In this document: positions 26,841 through 35,923 of the stretch, one piece after another
Position numbering within the stretch: the first letter of the stretch is position 1
How the letters are laid out: each line of letters opens with the position of its first letter
NCBI RefSeq assembly: GCF_024746815.1
Contig: NZ_CP080525.1
Coordinates: 2,852,001 to 2,916,000, forward strand
DNA length: 64,000 nt
Source of the DNA: Mesorhizobium sp. AR07
Lineage (GTDB): Bacteria; Pseudomonadota; Alphaproteobacteria; Rhizobiales; Rhizobiaceae
Direction: 5' to 3'
Notes under the pieces: model-generated
What the model was told of the DNA's origin: nothing
The model's database searches: none
Seen by the model: only the letters and a program-made list of their open reading frames with translations
Position numbers and translations under genes: made by a program

Positions 26841-27740
26841 TCAGATCTCCTTGTCGCCGAGTTCGACCCGCTGGCCGAGCAGGCCTTCCGGCCGGTAGAC
26901 AAGCAGCGCGACGATGATCACGTAGGTGAGCGCATCCTTGAAGCCGCCGTACTCCTGCGGCAGCGCGACAAGCAGGCCGACCTCGATAAAGCCGAGCAGC
27001 ATGCCGCCGGCCGCCGCCCCCGCCAGCGAGCCGAAACCGCCGATCACGCAAGCGACGAACGCCTTCAGCACCAGGCCGAAGCCGAGATCGGGCGAGACGC
27101 TGCCGCGTCGCGCGATGATGAACACGGCGGCAATGCCGGCCAGCGCGCCGGAGATGGCGAAGGCCGTGGCGATCACCCGGTTCGCCTTGATGCCCATCAG
27201 CCGCACCGTGGCGAAATCGCGCGACGCCGCGCGGATCGCCAGGCCCAGCGTCGAGCGGTTGAGGAAGAGCACCAGAGCAAGAATGGTCAAGCCGGAAACG
27301 ACGAGTTCCATCACCTGCAGCGACGACACCGCGAAAGGGCCGAAGAACCACATCTGGTTCAGCCCATTGAGGATCGAGACCGACTGCGGCTTGGGCGAGA
27401 TCAGCAGCATGAACAGGTTCTGCACGACGATCGAGACACCGAAGGCGGTGAGCAGTCCCGTCGTCGTCGGCGCATAGCGCACCGGCCGGAATGCCACCCG
27501 TTCGAAGGCAATGGCCGCCAGTGCGGCGGCGGCGACGGTGATCAGCACGGCGACGAATGGCGAGGTCAGCCCGAGCGCAGCCGCCAGGAACACGCTGTAG
27601 GCCGAGACGCCGATGATTTCGCCATGCGCGAAATTGACCAGGCCCATGATCGAGAACACCACCGCCAGGCCGAGCGCGACCAGCGAATATTCCGCGCCGA
27701 AGGCCAGCGCGTTGAGAAGCTGCTGCAAGGCATAGTCCAT
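26841..27740 (-). CDS. livH: Branched-chain-type ABC transporter permease LivH
   Basis: A 299-residue inner-membrane permease of the LivH family, normal length, beginning MDYALQQLLNALAFGAEYSL. Family stretches FSIMGLVNFAHGEIIGVSAY and VIGGFGSLAGAAAGGMLLGF are visible. It starts 8 bases after the livF stop and is followed by livM with a one-base gap, so translation is probably coupled. Confidence 0.93.
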   Translation of the reverse strand: MDYALQQLLNALAFGAEYSLVALGLAVVFSIMGLVNFAHGEIIGVSAYSVFLAAALGLTSPFVAVLITVAAAALAAIAFERVAFRPVRYAPTTTGLLTAFGVSIVVQNLFMLLISPKPQSVSILNGLNQMWFFGPFAVSSLQVMELVVSGLTILALVLFLNRSTLGLAIRAASRDFATVRLMGIKANRVIATAFAISGALAGIAAVFIIARRGSVSPDLGFGLVLKAFVACVIGGFGSLAGAAAGGMLLGFIEVGLLVALPQEYGGFKDALTYVIIVALLVYRPEGLLGQRVELGDKEI

Positions 27741-27748
27741 GTCGCCGC

Positions 27749-28453
<705 letters not shown>

Positions 28454-28502
28454 GACAGGGCCTGCATTGCGAAGGCTCGATCCATCATCGCTTGCCTGCC
28501 CG

Positions 28503-29675
28503 TCAGTTCAGCGCCGGAACGAAGGTCGGCGGCGTGTCGGTGATCAGCACCCGCTTGCCGCTGGCGAAACCCATCACCGGCACGGCCTTGACCGGGTAGC
28601 CCTTCTTTTCAGCGAACGAGATAACCGGTGCCGTGGTGCCGGGATAGCCGCCCGGCGCGCGGATCGCCTCGCGCAAGGCGGCGGGCTCGACGGTGCCGGA
28701 CTTCTTCGCCGCCTCGTAGCTGATCTGCACCATGTCGGCGCCGAGCGCATCGAAGATGCCGTTGATCTTGTAGCCGTCGGCCTTGCACTGGGCGAGAAAT
28801 TTGTCGATCGGGCTGTCGACACCGGTCGCGCCATGGGTGGCGAACATCACCTTCTCCAGCGATGCCGGATCGCCGACGGTTCCTTCCAGCGATTTGTCGT
28901 CGAAGGCGTCGCAGCCCGCCACCCAGCCGTCATAGCCATTGGCGCGCAGCTGGCGAATGAAAATGCCGACATCCGGCAGCACGGCGCAGATGTGGATGGC
29001 GTCCGGCTTCTGCGGCAGCGCCTTGATGCTGGCGATCTGCGGCGACCAGTCGGTGGTGCCCCAGGAATAGTTGAGCTTGGAGACGACCTTGCCGCCGAGG
29101 TGCTCGAACACCTCGCCGAACCATTCCGGCAGCTTTTCCGAATAGGAACCGGCATCGGGCGAGACCATCAGCGCCACCGTACGGGCACCCTTGCCGTAAA
29201 GCGCATTGGCGGTCGCCGCCGCATTGATCGGGTCGGGCACAGCGCCAGCGATGAAATTGTCGAGCCCGGCCTGCTGCATCTCGAGCTGCGTGTTCGGCGC
29301 CGAAAACACGGTGGCGCCATAGGGTGCCGCGATCTGCGCGGTCGGAATCAGCGCATCCGGAAATGGCACGCCGGTGATGATCTGCGCACCGGCATCGAGG
29401 AATTTCTGGCCGAGCGAAACCGAGAGCTGCGGGTCGGAACGGTTGTCCTCGATCATCAACTCAACCTTGGGATCGCCGGCGCCTGCAGCCTTGTTCAGCT
29501 TGTCGGCCATGCAGCGCGCGCCCTCGGCTTCGCTGTAGGGCGCATAGGTGCCGGTCATCGCCACCGCGAGCCCGATCTTCAGGTCGGCGGCGCCGGCATG
29601 CGTCACCTGCAAAACCCCAGCCGCGACGATCGCGGCCCCCAAAATCATCTTGTCCCCAAAAATCATCCTGTCCAT
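28503..29675 (-). CDS. Periplasmic binding protein of the liv-type importer
   Basis: A 390-residue binding protein of the LivK/AmiC (Peripla_BP_6) type. A signal peptide covers about the first 29 residues (ILGAAIVAAGVLQVTHAGA), and the mature start is ADLKIGLAVAMTGTYAPYSE. It lies between the livG and livF ATPase genes. It sets the specificity of the importer, but the ligand cannot be read from the sequence; linked enzymes point to an amine or amino alcohol. Confidence 0.92.
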   Translation of the reverse strand: MDRMIFGDKMILGAAIVAAGVLQVTHAGAADLKIGLAVAMTGTYAPYSEAEGARCMADKLNKAAGAGDPKVELMIEDNRSDPQLSVSLGQKFLDAGAQIITGVPFPDALIPTAQIAAPYGATVFSAPNTQLEMQQAGLDNFIAGAVPDPINAAATANALYGKGARTVALMVSPDAGSYSEKLPEWFGEVFEHLGGKVVSKLNYSWGTTDWSPQIASIKALPQKPDAIHICAVLPDVGIFIRQLRANGYDGWVAGCDAFDDKSLEGTVGDPASLEKVMFATHGATGVDSPIDKFLAQCKADGYKINGIFDALGADMVQISYEAAKKSGTVEPAALREAIRAPGGYPGTTAPVISFAEKKGYPVKAVPVMGFASGKRVLITDTPPTFVPALN

Positions 29676-29716
29676 CGAACCCCTCCTTCTCCCTTGTTGT
29701 TACCGTTGCGGGCGCG

Positions 29717-30442
29717 TCACGACGTTTCGGACTGCCCGACATAAACCTCGATGACGCGCGGATCGCGCCATACCGTTTCGGTCTGTCCGGAGGCGATCAC
29801 CTGGCCCTGGTCCATGACACAGAGCCGATCGCACAGCCGGTTGATGAAACGCAGATCGTGATCGATGACGATGGTGGCGCAGCCGACATCGCGGCGAATG
29901 CCTTCGATCGCCACCGCCAGTGTCTCGGACTCGCCTTCGTTGAGGCCGGCCGCGGGTTCGTCGAGCAAAAGCAGCGACGGGCCGAGCGCCAGCGCGCGGG
30001 CGATTTCGAGTCGGCGCTGGCTGCCATAGGACAGCGTGCCGGCCGGGACGTCGGCGAAGCCGTCCAGTTGATATTGGGCAAGCAACTGGTCGACGCCGAT
30101 GCGTGCCGCGACGTCCGGCCGTACCGCCTGGCAAGTGATATGGGCGACCTCGACATTCTGCCGGACGGTCAAATCCCTAAACAGCCGGATGGTCTGGAAC
30201 GTGCGCGCGACACCCGCCCGTGCGCAGTGTTCGGGACCATGGCCGGTGATTTCCTTGCCCGCCAGCCGGACACTGCCGGTGTCGGGCTTGAGCACACCGG
30301 AGATGGCATTGACCAGCGTGGACTTTCCGGCGCCATTAGGGCCGATCAGGCCGAGGATTTCGCCGGCCTCGCAGGATAGCGAGGCACTGCGTAGCGCCTG
30401 CACGCCGCCAAAGGTCTTGCTGACTGCCTCAACCGACAGCAT
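29717..30442 (-). CDS. livG: Branched-chain-type ABC transporter ATPase LivG
   Basis: A 241-residue ATPase of the LivG type, first gene of the operon. Walker A is GPNGAGKST, the signature is LSYGSQRRLEIARAL, and Walker B is LLLLDEPAAGLNEGE with switch His in VIDHDLRF. LSYGSQ in place of LSGGQ is normal for LivG. The 155-bp gap upstream carries a palindrome (30533-30549) also found in the other control region of this cluster. Confidence 0.93.
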   Translation of the reverse strand: MLSVEAVSKTFGGVQALRSASLSCEAGEILGLIGPNGAGKSTLVNAISGVLKPDTGSVRLAGKEITGHGPEHCARAGVARTFQTIRLFRDLTVRQNVEVAHITCQAVRPDVAARIGVDQLLAQYQLDGFADVPAGTLSYGSQRRLEIARALALGPSLLLLDEPAAGLNEGESETLAVAIEGIRRDVGCATIVIDHDLRFINRLCDRLCVMDQGQVIASGQTETVWRDPRVIEVYVGQSETS

Positions 30443-30532
30443 CGGTCACATCTCCCATCCGGCCGATGGCTATTTCTCCTGTCGGCCAGTCCCGGGGATG
30501 CTAGACCCAAGATTTTTCCATAACAAGCATTT

Positions 30533-30549
30533 TTTTCCGTTTTAGAAAA
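30533..30549. promoter_or_regulatory. Candidate XRE-cupin operator, site B (livG promoter region)
   Basis: TTTTCC GTTTT AGAAAA: an imperfect palindrome (TTTTCC-N5-GGAAAA with one mismatch) in the AT-rich gap between the XRE-cupin regulator gene and livG. It matches site A at 33538-33554 (TTTTCC ATTTT GGCAAA) at 14 of 17 positions, with further A/T identity beyond. Sharing between the two control regions of one cluster suggests the linked regulator binds both. Confidence 0.55.
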
Positions 30550-30597
30550 TATTCTTGAGAAGCCACGTTTTCCGACCAGATTCTGGCCAGGCTGGGA

Positions 30598-31281
30598 TCA
30601 TATCCCGGCGCCGGCCGGTAGCCCGTCGCGCGGCACGGTGTTCGACATCAGCATGACCACCGGTTCGTCGCCAAGCGCGATGTAGGCGTGCTGCATTTCA
30701 CCGTCGAACAGGATGCTGTCGCCCGGCCGCAGCACCGCCGGATCATAATGGATCGTGTGCAGCTCGAGGCTGCCGCTCAGCACATGGATGAACTCTTCGC
30801 CTGAATGGGCGCGCCAGCCGCCATTCTCCTCGAAGCTCCTCGCCCGCAGCGTGACGCGCCAGAAAATGTTGGTCTTGTCGCGAAAATCGCTGCACAGGAC
30901 CTCGAATTCCATGGCGTTGCCCTGATGCAGGATGCCGCTGCCGGCGCGCGTGATCGAGCGCCGCGCCTGCATGCCGGGCTTCGGGCTGAACAGGAAAGAG
31001 GCCACCGGCACATGCAGCACGCCGGCGATCATCAGCGCCACATCGACCGTCAGGCGGGCCTTGCCATTCTCGAGCTTCGACAGTTGCGACACCGAAAGGC
31101 CGGAGCGTTCGCTGAGGTCGCGCAGCGTGATGTTGCGCTCCTTGCGCGCATCCCGGATCTTGCTGCCCACATTGCCCTGCATCGCCCAAGCCCTTGGCTG
31201 TCGTGTTTCCAATTCGACAAGCTCTAGCGGGGTGGCCTTGGGGCGTCCAGCCCTTAGACGGCTACGGCTGGTTTCGGCCAT
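30598..31281 (-). CDS. XRE-family regulator with C-terminal cupin (PuuR-like)
   Basis: A 227-residue regulator. The helix-turn-helix is at about residues 44-95 (NITLRDLSERSGLSVSQLSK), and a C-terminal cupin at about 150-220 has the motif GWRAHSGEEFIHVLSGSLEL. This is the architecture of PuuR, the repressor of putrescine utilisation, and of related amine and amino-acid regulators. The start at 31281 overlaps the end of the upstream hydrolase gene by 28 bp; an ATG at 31182 (AAGG 9 bases upstream) would give a compact 194-residue protein and may be correct. Probably the local regulator of the importer and enzyme genes. Confidence 0.88.
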   Translation of the reverse strand: MAETSRSRLRAGRPKATPLELVELETRQPRAWAMQGNVGSKIRDARKERNITLRDLSERSGLSVSQLSKLENGKARLTVDVALMIAGVLHVPVASFLFSPKPGMQARRSITRAGSGILHQGNAMEFEVLCSDFRDKTNIFWRVTLRARSFEENGGWRAHSGEEFIHVLSGSLELHTIHYDPAVLRPGDSILFDGEMQHAYIALGDEPVVMLMSNTVPRDGLPAGAGI

Positions 31282-32057
31282 AGCGACATCGCGACAGTGG
31301 CAAATACGGTTTCAAGCGTGCGGCTGACGAGCTCGAATGTTTCCGGATCGGCAAGCAGGTCGTTGCGGACTTCGAGATAGAGACAGGCCCTGCCCTGCTC
31401 CAGCCCGTGCCGGTTCAGCGTGTAGCCGATGGCCTGGCGCCAGTCATATGGCTCGTTGTCGCCGATCCTCAACCCGGCCTGCGCACCCTGCGCGCCAAGG
31501 GTTTTCAGCACCGAGGTGACGAACGGGGACTGCTCCCGCCACAGCACGCCGATATCGACATTGCGCCTGACACCACCCATCACCGGGGTGAAGGAATGCA
31601 CCGAGATCAGCGCTTGCCGGCCGGCGGCCGCATCGACGATTGCCTGTTCGAGCGGCACCCAGGCAATAAGGGTACGCAGCCGGCGGTCGATCGCATCAGG
31701 CGCGAGATTGCCGGGCACCGGAATGCCGCCAAGATCCGGCCGCATGAAGTCCCACTCACCGGCCGGGCGATTGTAGTCGAGGAAAAGCCGCGAACAATGC
31801 GCGACTACGGCCGGCGCCCGCAACGTCCGCGACAGCCGGCGCGTCAAGGCATCGACGCCGATGTCGACGGCGAAATGCGTGCCGAGATAGGGTGCCGCGA
31901 GGCCAAGATCGCGCCATGGCGCCGGCACCAGATTGCCGGCATGTTCGGCGATCAGCAGATAGGGGCCTGCCGCCTCGATCCGCAGCCGCTCGACGCTGGC
32001 CGCGGCCAGCGCGGTGATGGCCGCATCATCAAGCTCTGCAAGGCTGGCAGCGTTCAT
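31254..32057 (-). CDS. N-formylglutamate amidohydrolase family protein
   Basis: A 267-residue hydrolase of the N-formylglutamate amidohydrolase family. Visible motifs are LLIAEHAGNLVPAPW, THFAVDIGVDALTRRLS, SRLFLDYNRP and ALISVHSFTPVM; the His and acidic residues should bind a metal ion. The start at 32057 follows CGGAGATCGGCACG and lies 16 bases past the aldehyde dehydrogenase stop. Longer starts would overlap that gene. In histidine breakdown the family cleaves N-formyl-L-glutamate; here, without hut genes but with a gamma-glutamylating ligase, a role in releasing glutamate from a gamma-glutamyl product is plausible. Confidence 0.85.
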   Translation of the reverse strand: MNAASLAELDDAAITALAAASVERLRIEAAGPYLLIAEHAGNLVPAPWRDLGLAAPYLGTHFAVDIGVDALTRRLSRTLRAPAVVAHCSRLFLDYNRPAGEWDFMRPDLGGIPVPGNLAPDAIDRRLRTLIAWVPLEQAIVDAAAGRQALISVHSFTPVMGGVRRNVDIGVLWREQSPFVTSVLKTLGAQGAQAGLRIGDNEPYDWRQAIGYTLNRHGLEQGRACLYLEVRNDLLADPETFELVSRTLETVFATVAMSLWPKPAVAV

Positions 32058-32073
32058 CGTGCCGATCTCCGGA

Positions 32074-33498
32074 TCAACCGATGACGGAGCGGACATGATA
32101 GGACTTCGCCGCTGTCGCTTCCGCCAGGCCGGCGCGGCCATTGGTGCGGCCAAGGCCGGAATTCTTGATGCCGCCCCAGGGCAGATGCAGGTCGGCGTGA
32201 TCGCAGCGGTTGAGATAGACCGTGCCGGCCTCGACCTCGTCGAGCAGCGCCACGCCGCGCTCGATATCCCTGGTCCAGATCGAGGCGCTGAGGCCGAAAT
32301 CGCTGTCGTTCATCAGGGTGATCGCCTGCTCGTCGCCGCTGACGGACTGGATGCAGGCCACCGGCCCGAACAGCTCGTCGCGCATGATCTGCATGCCGTG
32401 GTCGACGCCGACCAGGACCTCCGGCGCGACATAAGCGGCGCCGAGGGCAGAGGCTTTGAGTGCGCCGTCGTGCGGCATCAGCCGTCGGGCCCCTGCCCGC
32501 ACCGCGCTGTCGGTGAGACCCCGAATGGCGTCGACGGCACTCGCCCGCACCACCGGGCCGACCATCGGCTTCTCGCCGATCGGATGGCCGATGGTCCATT
32601 TCGCCGTCTCGGCAACCAGGGCTTCGACGAAGCGGTCATGGATTGCCTGATCGACATAGATACGCTCGACCGAGCAGCAGGACTGGCCGGCATTGGAATA
32701 GGTGCCCTCGGCGATCTGCGGGATCGTCGCCTCGAGGTCGGCGTCGGCGCGCACATAAGTCGGATCCTTGCCGCCGAGTTCGAGATGTACCTGGGTGAAG
32801 GTGCCGGCGGCGGCGGCATGCACGCGCCGGCCGCCATTGACCGAACCGATGAAATTCACCGCACTGAAGGCGCCCGATGCGATCAGGTTCTCGGCATCGG
32901 CATGGTCGAGGTGCAGGCTCTGGAACACGCCCTCGGGGCCGCCGGCGGCACGGAAGGCCTCTTCCGCAAGCTCGGCGATCAGCGGCGTCTGCGGCGAATG
33001 CTTGAAGATCACCACATTGCCGGCGGCAATCGGCGCCGTCACGAGATAGCCGAGCATGGCGGTCGGATAGTTCCAGGCGCAGATCGACAGATGCAGGCCG
33101 CCAGCAACTGGCCGCGCATAGCGGCGAATGGTGTCGTCCGAGGGATAGGGCACGTCGGCCAGCGTTTCCGGCGCGATGTCGGCAAGCAGCTGCCCGACCA
33201 GCGCCAGGCGCGGCGTCTCGTCGGCCTGCCACAGCGGCCGGCCGATCTGCCAGGCCACCATTTCCGCAAGCGGCGTTGCCCGCGCCTTCATCTCCTCGCC
33301 GAAGCGCAGCAGGATCGCCAACCTGTCGGCCAGCTTCATCCGCCGCCAGGACGGCAAGGCGGCACGAGCCCGCGTGAGCGCGGCCCCGATTGCCGCGCCA
33401 TCGGCATAGCTGCGCGTCGTGTAGGTCGAGCCGTCGACGGGAGAGGTCACGGAGAAGGTCCGCGCGCCGGAATGCAGGTTCATGGTCTTGAAATCCAT
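32074..33498 (-). CDS. Aldehyde dehydrogenase family protein
   Basis: A 474-residue NAD(P)-dependent aldehyde dehydrogenase. The catalytic Cys is in NAGQSCCSVERIYV and the general-base Glu in HLELGGKDPTYV; cofactor-domain stretches include ICAWNYPTAMLGYL and NFIGSVNGG. Length is normal. A second start at 33483 is possible. It is the first gene of a three-gene run with the hydrolase and XRE regulator, divergent from the SDR across a control region that contains operator site A. Likely oxidises an aldehyde made by the SDR from the imported compound or its glutamylated form. Confidence 0.9.
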   Translation of the reverse strand: MDFKTMNLHSGARTFSVTSPVDGSTYTTRSYADGAAIGAALTRARAALPSWRRMKLADRLAILLRFGEEMKARATPLAEMVAWQIGRPLWQADETPRLALVGQLLADIAPETLADVPYPSDDTIRRYARPVAGGLHLSICAWNYPTAMLGYLVTAPIAAGNVVIFKHSPQTPLIAELAEEAFRAAGGPEGVFQSLHLDHADAENLIASGAFSAVNFIGSVNGGRRVHAAAAGTFTQVHLELGGKDPTYVRADADLEATIPQIAEGTYSNAGQSCCSVERIYVDQAIHDRFVEALVAETAKWTIGHPIGEKPMVGPVVRASAVDAIRGLTDSAVRAGARRLMPHDGALKASALGAAYVAPEVLVGVDHGMQIMRDELFGPVACIQSVSGDEQAITLMNDSDFGLSASIWTRDIERGVALLDEVEAGTVYLNRCDHADLHLPWGGIKNSGLGRTNGRAGLAEATAAKSYHVRSVIG

Positions 33499-33537
33499 TC
33501 GAGCTGAAACATCATCGATCCCAGCACGATATCGCTA

Positions 33538-33554
33538 TTTTCCATTTTGGCAAA
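33538..33554. promoter_or_regulatory. Candidate XRE-cupin operator, site A (divergent promoter region)
   Basis: TTTTCC ATTTT GGCAAA, an imperfect palindrome 40 bp upstream of the aldehyde dehydrogenase start and 107 bp upstream of the SDR start. It is the counterpart of site B at 30533-30549. A further half-site-like GGAAA lies at 33576-33580. Confidence 0.55.
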
Positions 33555-33660
33555 TTTTTTCTAATACCGCTTGATGGAAATTTTATCCGCCCCTATTGTC
33601 CCGATATCACGCATCGGCGGAAGCAATCGCGCATTGGCGCGAGGACATGAGGGGGTTCAG

Positions 33661-34419
33661 ATGATCGCTTACGATTTCACCGGCAGGCATGCGGTCGTCG
33701 CCGGCGCTGGCGGCGGCATGGGCGAGACGATCGCGCTGGCGCTGCTCGATGCGGGCGCCTCCGTCACCGCCATCGACATCAAGGCCCGCCCGGTGTCCCT
33801 CGCCGCCTATGACGACAGGCTCACCTTCGCGCAGGGCGATCTCACCGACGCCGCCTTTGTCGAACAGGTCATTGGCTCTGCCGGCCGCGAACGCGGCGGC
33901 ATCGACTATCTCGCCAATGTCGCCGGCGTGCTCTGGTTCGGCCGTGACAAGTCGGCTCTCGAGATGGACCTCGACGTCTGGGACGAAGTGTTCAGGATCA
34001 ATCTGAAATCCTTCGTGCACACGGCGCGCTCGGTCGTGCCGCATATGCGCTCGGGCGGGCGTGGCGGCGCCATGGTGCATTTCTCGACCATCCAGTGGTA
34101 TCGCGGCGACGCCAACCCGCAGGATGCCTACCAGGCATCGAAGGCTGGCGTCTGCGCGCTCTCCAAGTCGCTCGCCATGCAGCTTGCCGGCGAGCGCATC
34201 CGCTCCAACGCCATCTGTCCCGGCATGGCGCTAACCCCGCTGCAGGCGCGCTGGGACACCGAGGAAAAGCGCTCGGCCGTGGCGAGCTACGCGCCGCTCG
34301 GCCGCATCGGCACGCCGCAGGACATGGCCAACGCGGCGCTTTTCCTGCTTTCCGACGCGGCGAGCTACATTACCGGCATCGAACTCGCCGTCGACGGCGG
34401 CCTGTTGATGCGCATGTAA
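33661..34419 (+). CDS. Short-chain dehydrogenase/reductase (SDR)
   Basis: A 252-residue classical SDR. The cofactor motif is GAGGGMGETIA (a TGxxxGxG variant) near residue 15, NNAG is replaced by NVAGVLW, and the catalytic Tyr/Lys are in DAYQASKAG with Ser in the preceding HFSTIQWY. The C-terminal family stretch is YITGIELAVDGGL. The start at 33661 is chosen for its strong GAGGGGGTTCAG site; the frame extends 30 codons upstream across the operator region. Divergent from the aldehyde dehydrogenase, so probably under the same control; an alcohol-to-aldehyde step fits the context. Confidence 0.92.
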   Translation: MIAYDFTGRHAVVAGAGGGMGETIALALLDAGASVTAIDIKARPVSLAAYDDRLTFAQGDLTDAAFVEQVIGSAGRERGGIDYLANVAGVLWFGRDKSALEMDLDVWDEVFRINLKSFVHTARSVVPHMRSGGRGGAMVHFSTIQWYRGDANPQDAYQASKAGVCALSKSLAMQLAGERIRSNAICPGMALTPLQARWDTEEKRSAVASYAPLGRIGTPQDMANAALFLLSDAASYITGIELAVDGGLLMRM

Positions 34420-34561
34420 TCCGCATGCCTGCGGCCCGGCCGCGATAACAGGCAAACCGGGGCGAATGACAGGCGGCCAAGGCCGGTCGAACCTGTCCAA
34501 GTGTTAATTCGACTTGGGCCGGTTTCGGCCATATTGGTTGATGGGGGTGAAAGATGCCGCC

Positions 34562-35923
34562 ATGGACCAGCAATTGGAAATGCCCCTGCAGACGATTGTC
34601 GCGCAACGCCGTTCGCGCGGCTGGATCCCCTGGCTGATCTTTCTCGCCGTCGTCGCCGCCACCGGCGCGTATCTGTACCAGCGCCCGCAGGTCACCGCTG
34701 CGGCGCCGGGCAACAGAAGGGGCGCGCAACCGATGTCGATCGGCGCCGCGGCCATCGAGAAGGGCACGATAGACGTCACCGTCAACGCGCTTGGCACGGT
34801 CACCTCACTCTCCACCGTCACGGTCAAGCCGCAGGTCACCGGCCCGCTCGTCCAGGTGAACTTCAAGGAGGGTCAGAACGTCGGCAAGGGCGACCTGCTG
34901 GCCGAGATCGATCCCCGCCCCTACCAGGCAGCGCTGGCCCAGGCCCAGGGCCAGCTGGCGCGCGACCAGGCGATGCTGAAGGATGCCCAGCTCGACCTCG
35001 CACGCGATCAGACGCTGGTCACCCAGGGCGCTGCGACACATCAGACGCTCGATGCGCAGGTCGCCCTTGTCGCGCAGGACGCCGGCTCCATCCAGGTCGA
35101 CCAGGCCATGGTCCAGACCGCCACTCTCAATCTCGACAATTGCCGAATCCTGGCTCCGGTGGATGGGCGGGCCGGCCTGCGCCAGGTGGATGAGGGCAAC
35201 TACGTGACTCCGGGCGATGCCAACGGCATCGTCGTCATCACCAGGGTACAGCCGATCAGTGTCCTCTTCAGCGTGCCCGAGGACGAATTGCCAGCGATCG
35301 CGCAACGCTTGCAGCAGGGCGCCACGCTGCCCGCCACCGCCTTCGACCGCGCCGGCAACAACAAGCTTGCCGACGGCCGGCTCGAAACCTTCGACAGCCA
35401 GATCGATCCGAGCACCGGCACCATCAAGCTGAGGGCGGGCTTCGCCAACGAAACGCGCAGTCTCTATCCGAACCAGTTCGTCAACGTCGGGCTTCTGGTG
35501 GACGAGCACAAGGACGTGGCGGTCGCCCCGATCGCCTCGATACAGCGCGGCCAGCCCGGCACCTTCGTCTATCTGGTCAATCCCGACAGCACCGTCTCCG
35601 TGCGCAAGGTCACGCTTGGCGTCACCAATGGCGAGCGCGTCGAGATCCTGTCGGGCCTCAACCCCGGCGACCGCGTGGTCGTCGATGGCGCCGACAAGCT
35701 TCGCGACGGCGCCCACATCAACCTGCGGCAGGATGGCGCGACACAGGCGCCAGCGCCGGCACAGACCCCGACATCGCCATCGCCACCGCCGGGGACAGCA
35801 CCTCAACCGCAGGCGCAGACACCTGATCAGCCCGCCTCGGATGCGTCGAAACCGGACGATACGTCCAGGCGCAAGGGCCAGGGCCGCAAGCACCGTCATG
35901 CGGAGTCCGGGCAGCAGCAATGA
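34562..35923 (+). CDS. mdtA: RND efflux periplasmic adaptor (MdtA-like)
   Basis: A 453-residue membrane fusion protein. One N-terminal membrane anchor ([18 protein letters not shown]) is followed by the barrel-sandwich lipoyl part ([20 protein letters not shown]), an alpha-hairpin (about residues 110-165) and beta-barrel, then a Pro/Ser/Gln-rich tail of about 55 residues ending in a basic stretch. In-frame starts at 34514 and 34541 are also possible; none has an ideal ribosome site. Its stop overlaps the first pump gene by ATGA. With the two pump subunits it forms an MdtABC-type tripartite exporter; no outer-membrane channel gene is present here. Confidence 0.92.
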   Translation: MDQQLEMPLQTIVAQRRSRGWIPWLIFLAVVAATGAYLYQRPQVTAAAPGNRRGAQPMSIGAAAIEKGTIDVTVNALGTVTSLSTVTVKPQVTGPLVQVNFKEGQNVGKGDLLAEIDPRPYQAALAQAQGQLARDQAMLKDAQLDLARDQTLVTQGAATHQTLDAQVALVAQDAGSIQVDQAMVQTATLNLDNCRILAPVDGRAGLRQVDEGNYVTPGDANGIVVITRVQPISVLFSVPEDELPAIAQRLQQGATLPATAFDRAGNNKLADGRLETFDSQIDPSTGTIKLRAGFANETRSLYPNQFVNVGLLVDEHKDVAVAPIASIQRGQPGTFVYLVNPDSTVSVRKVTLGVTNGERVEILSGLNPGDRVVVDGADKLRDGAHINLRQDGATQAPAPAQTPTSPSPPPGTAPQPQAQTPDQPASDASKPDDTSRRKGQGRKHRHAESGQQQ

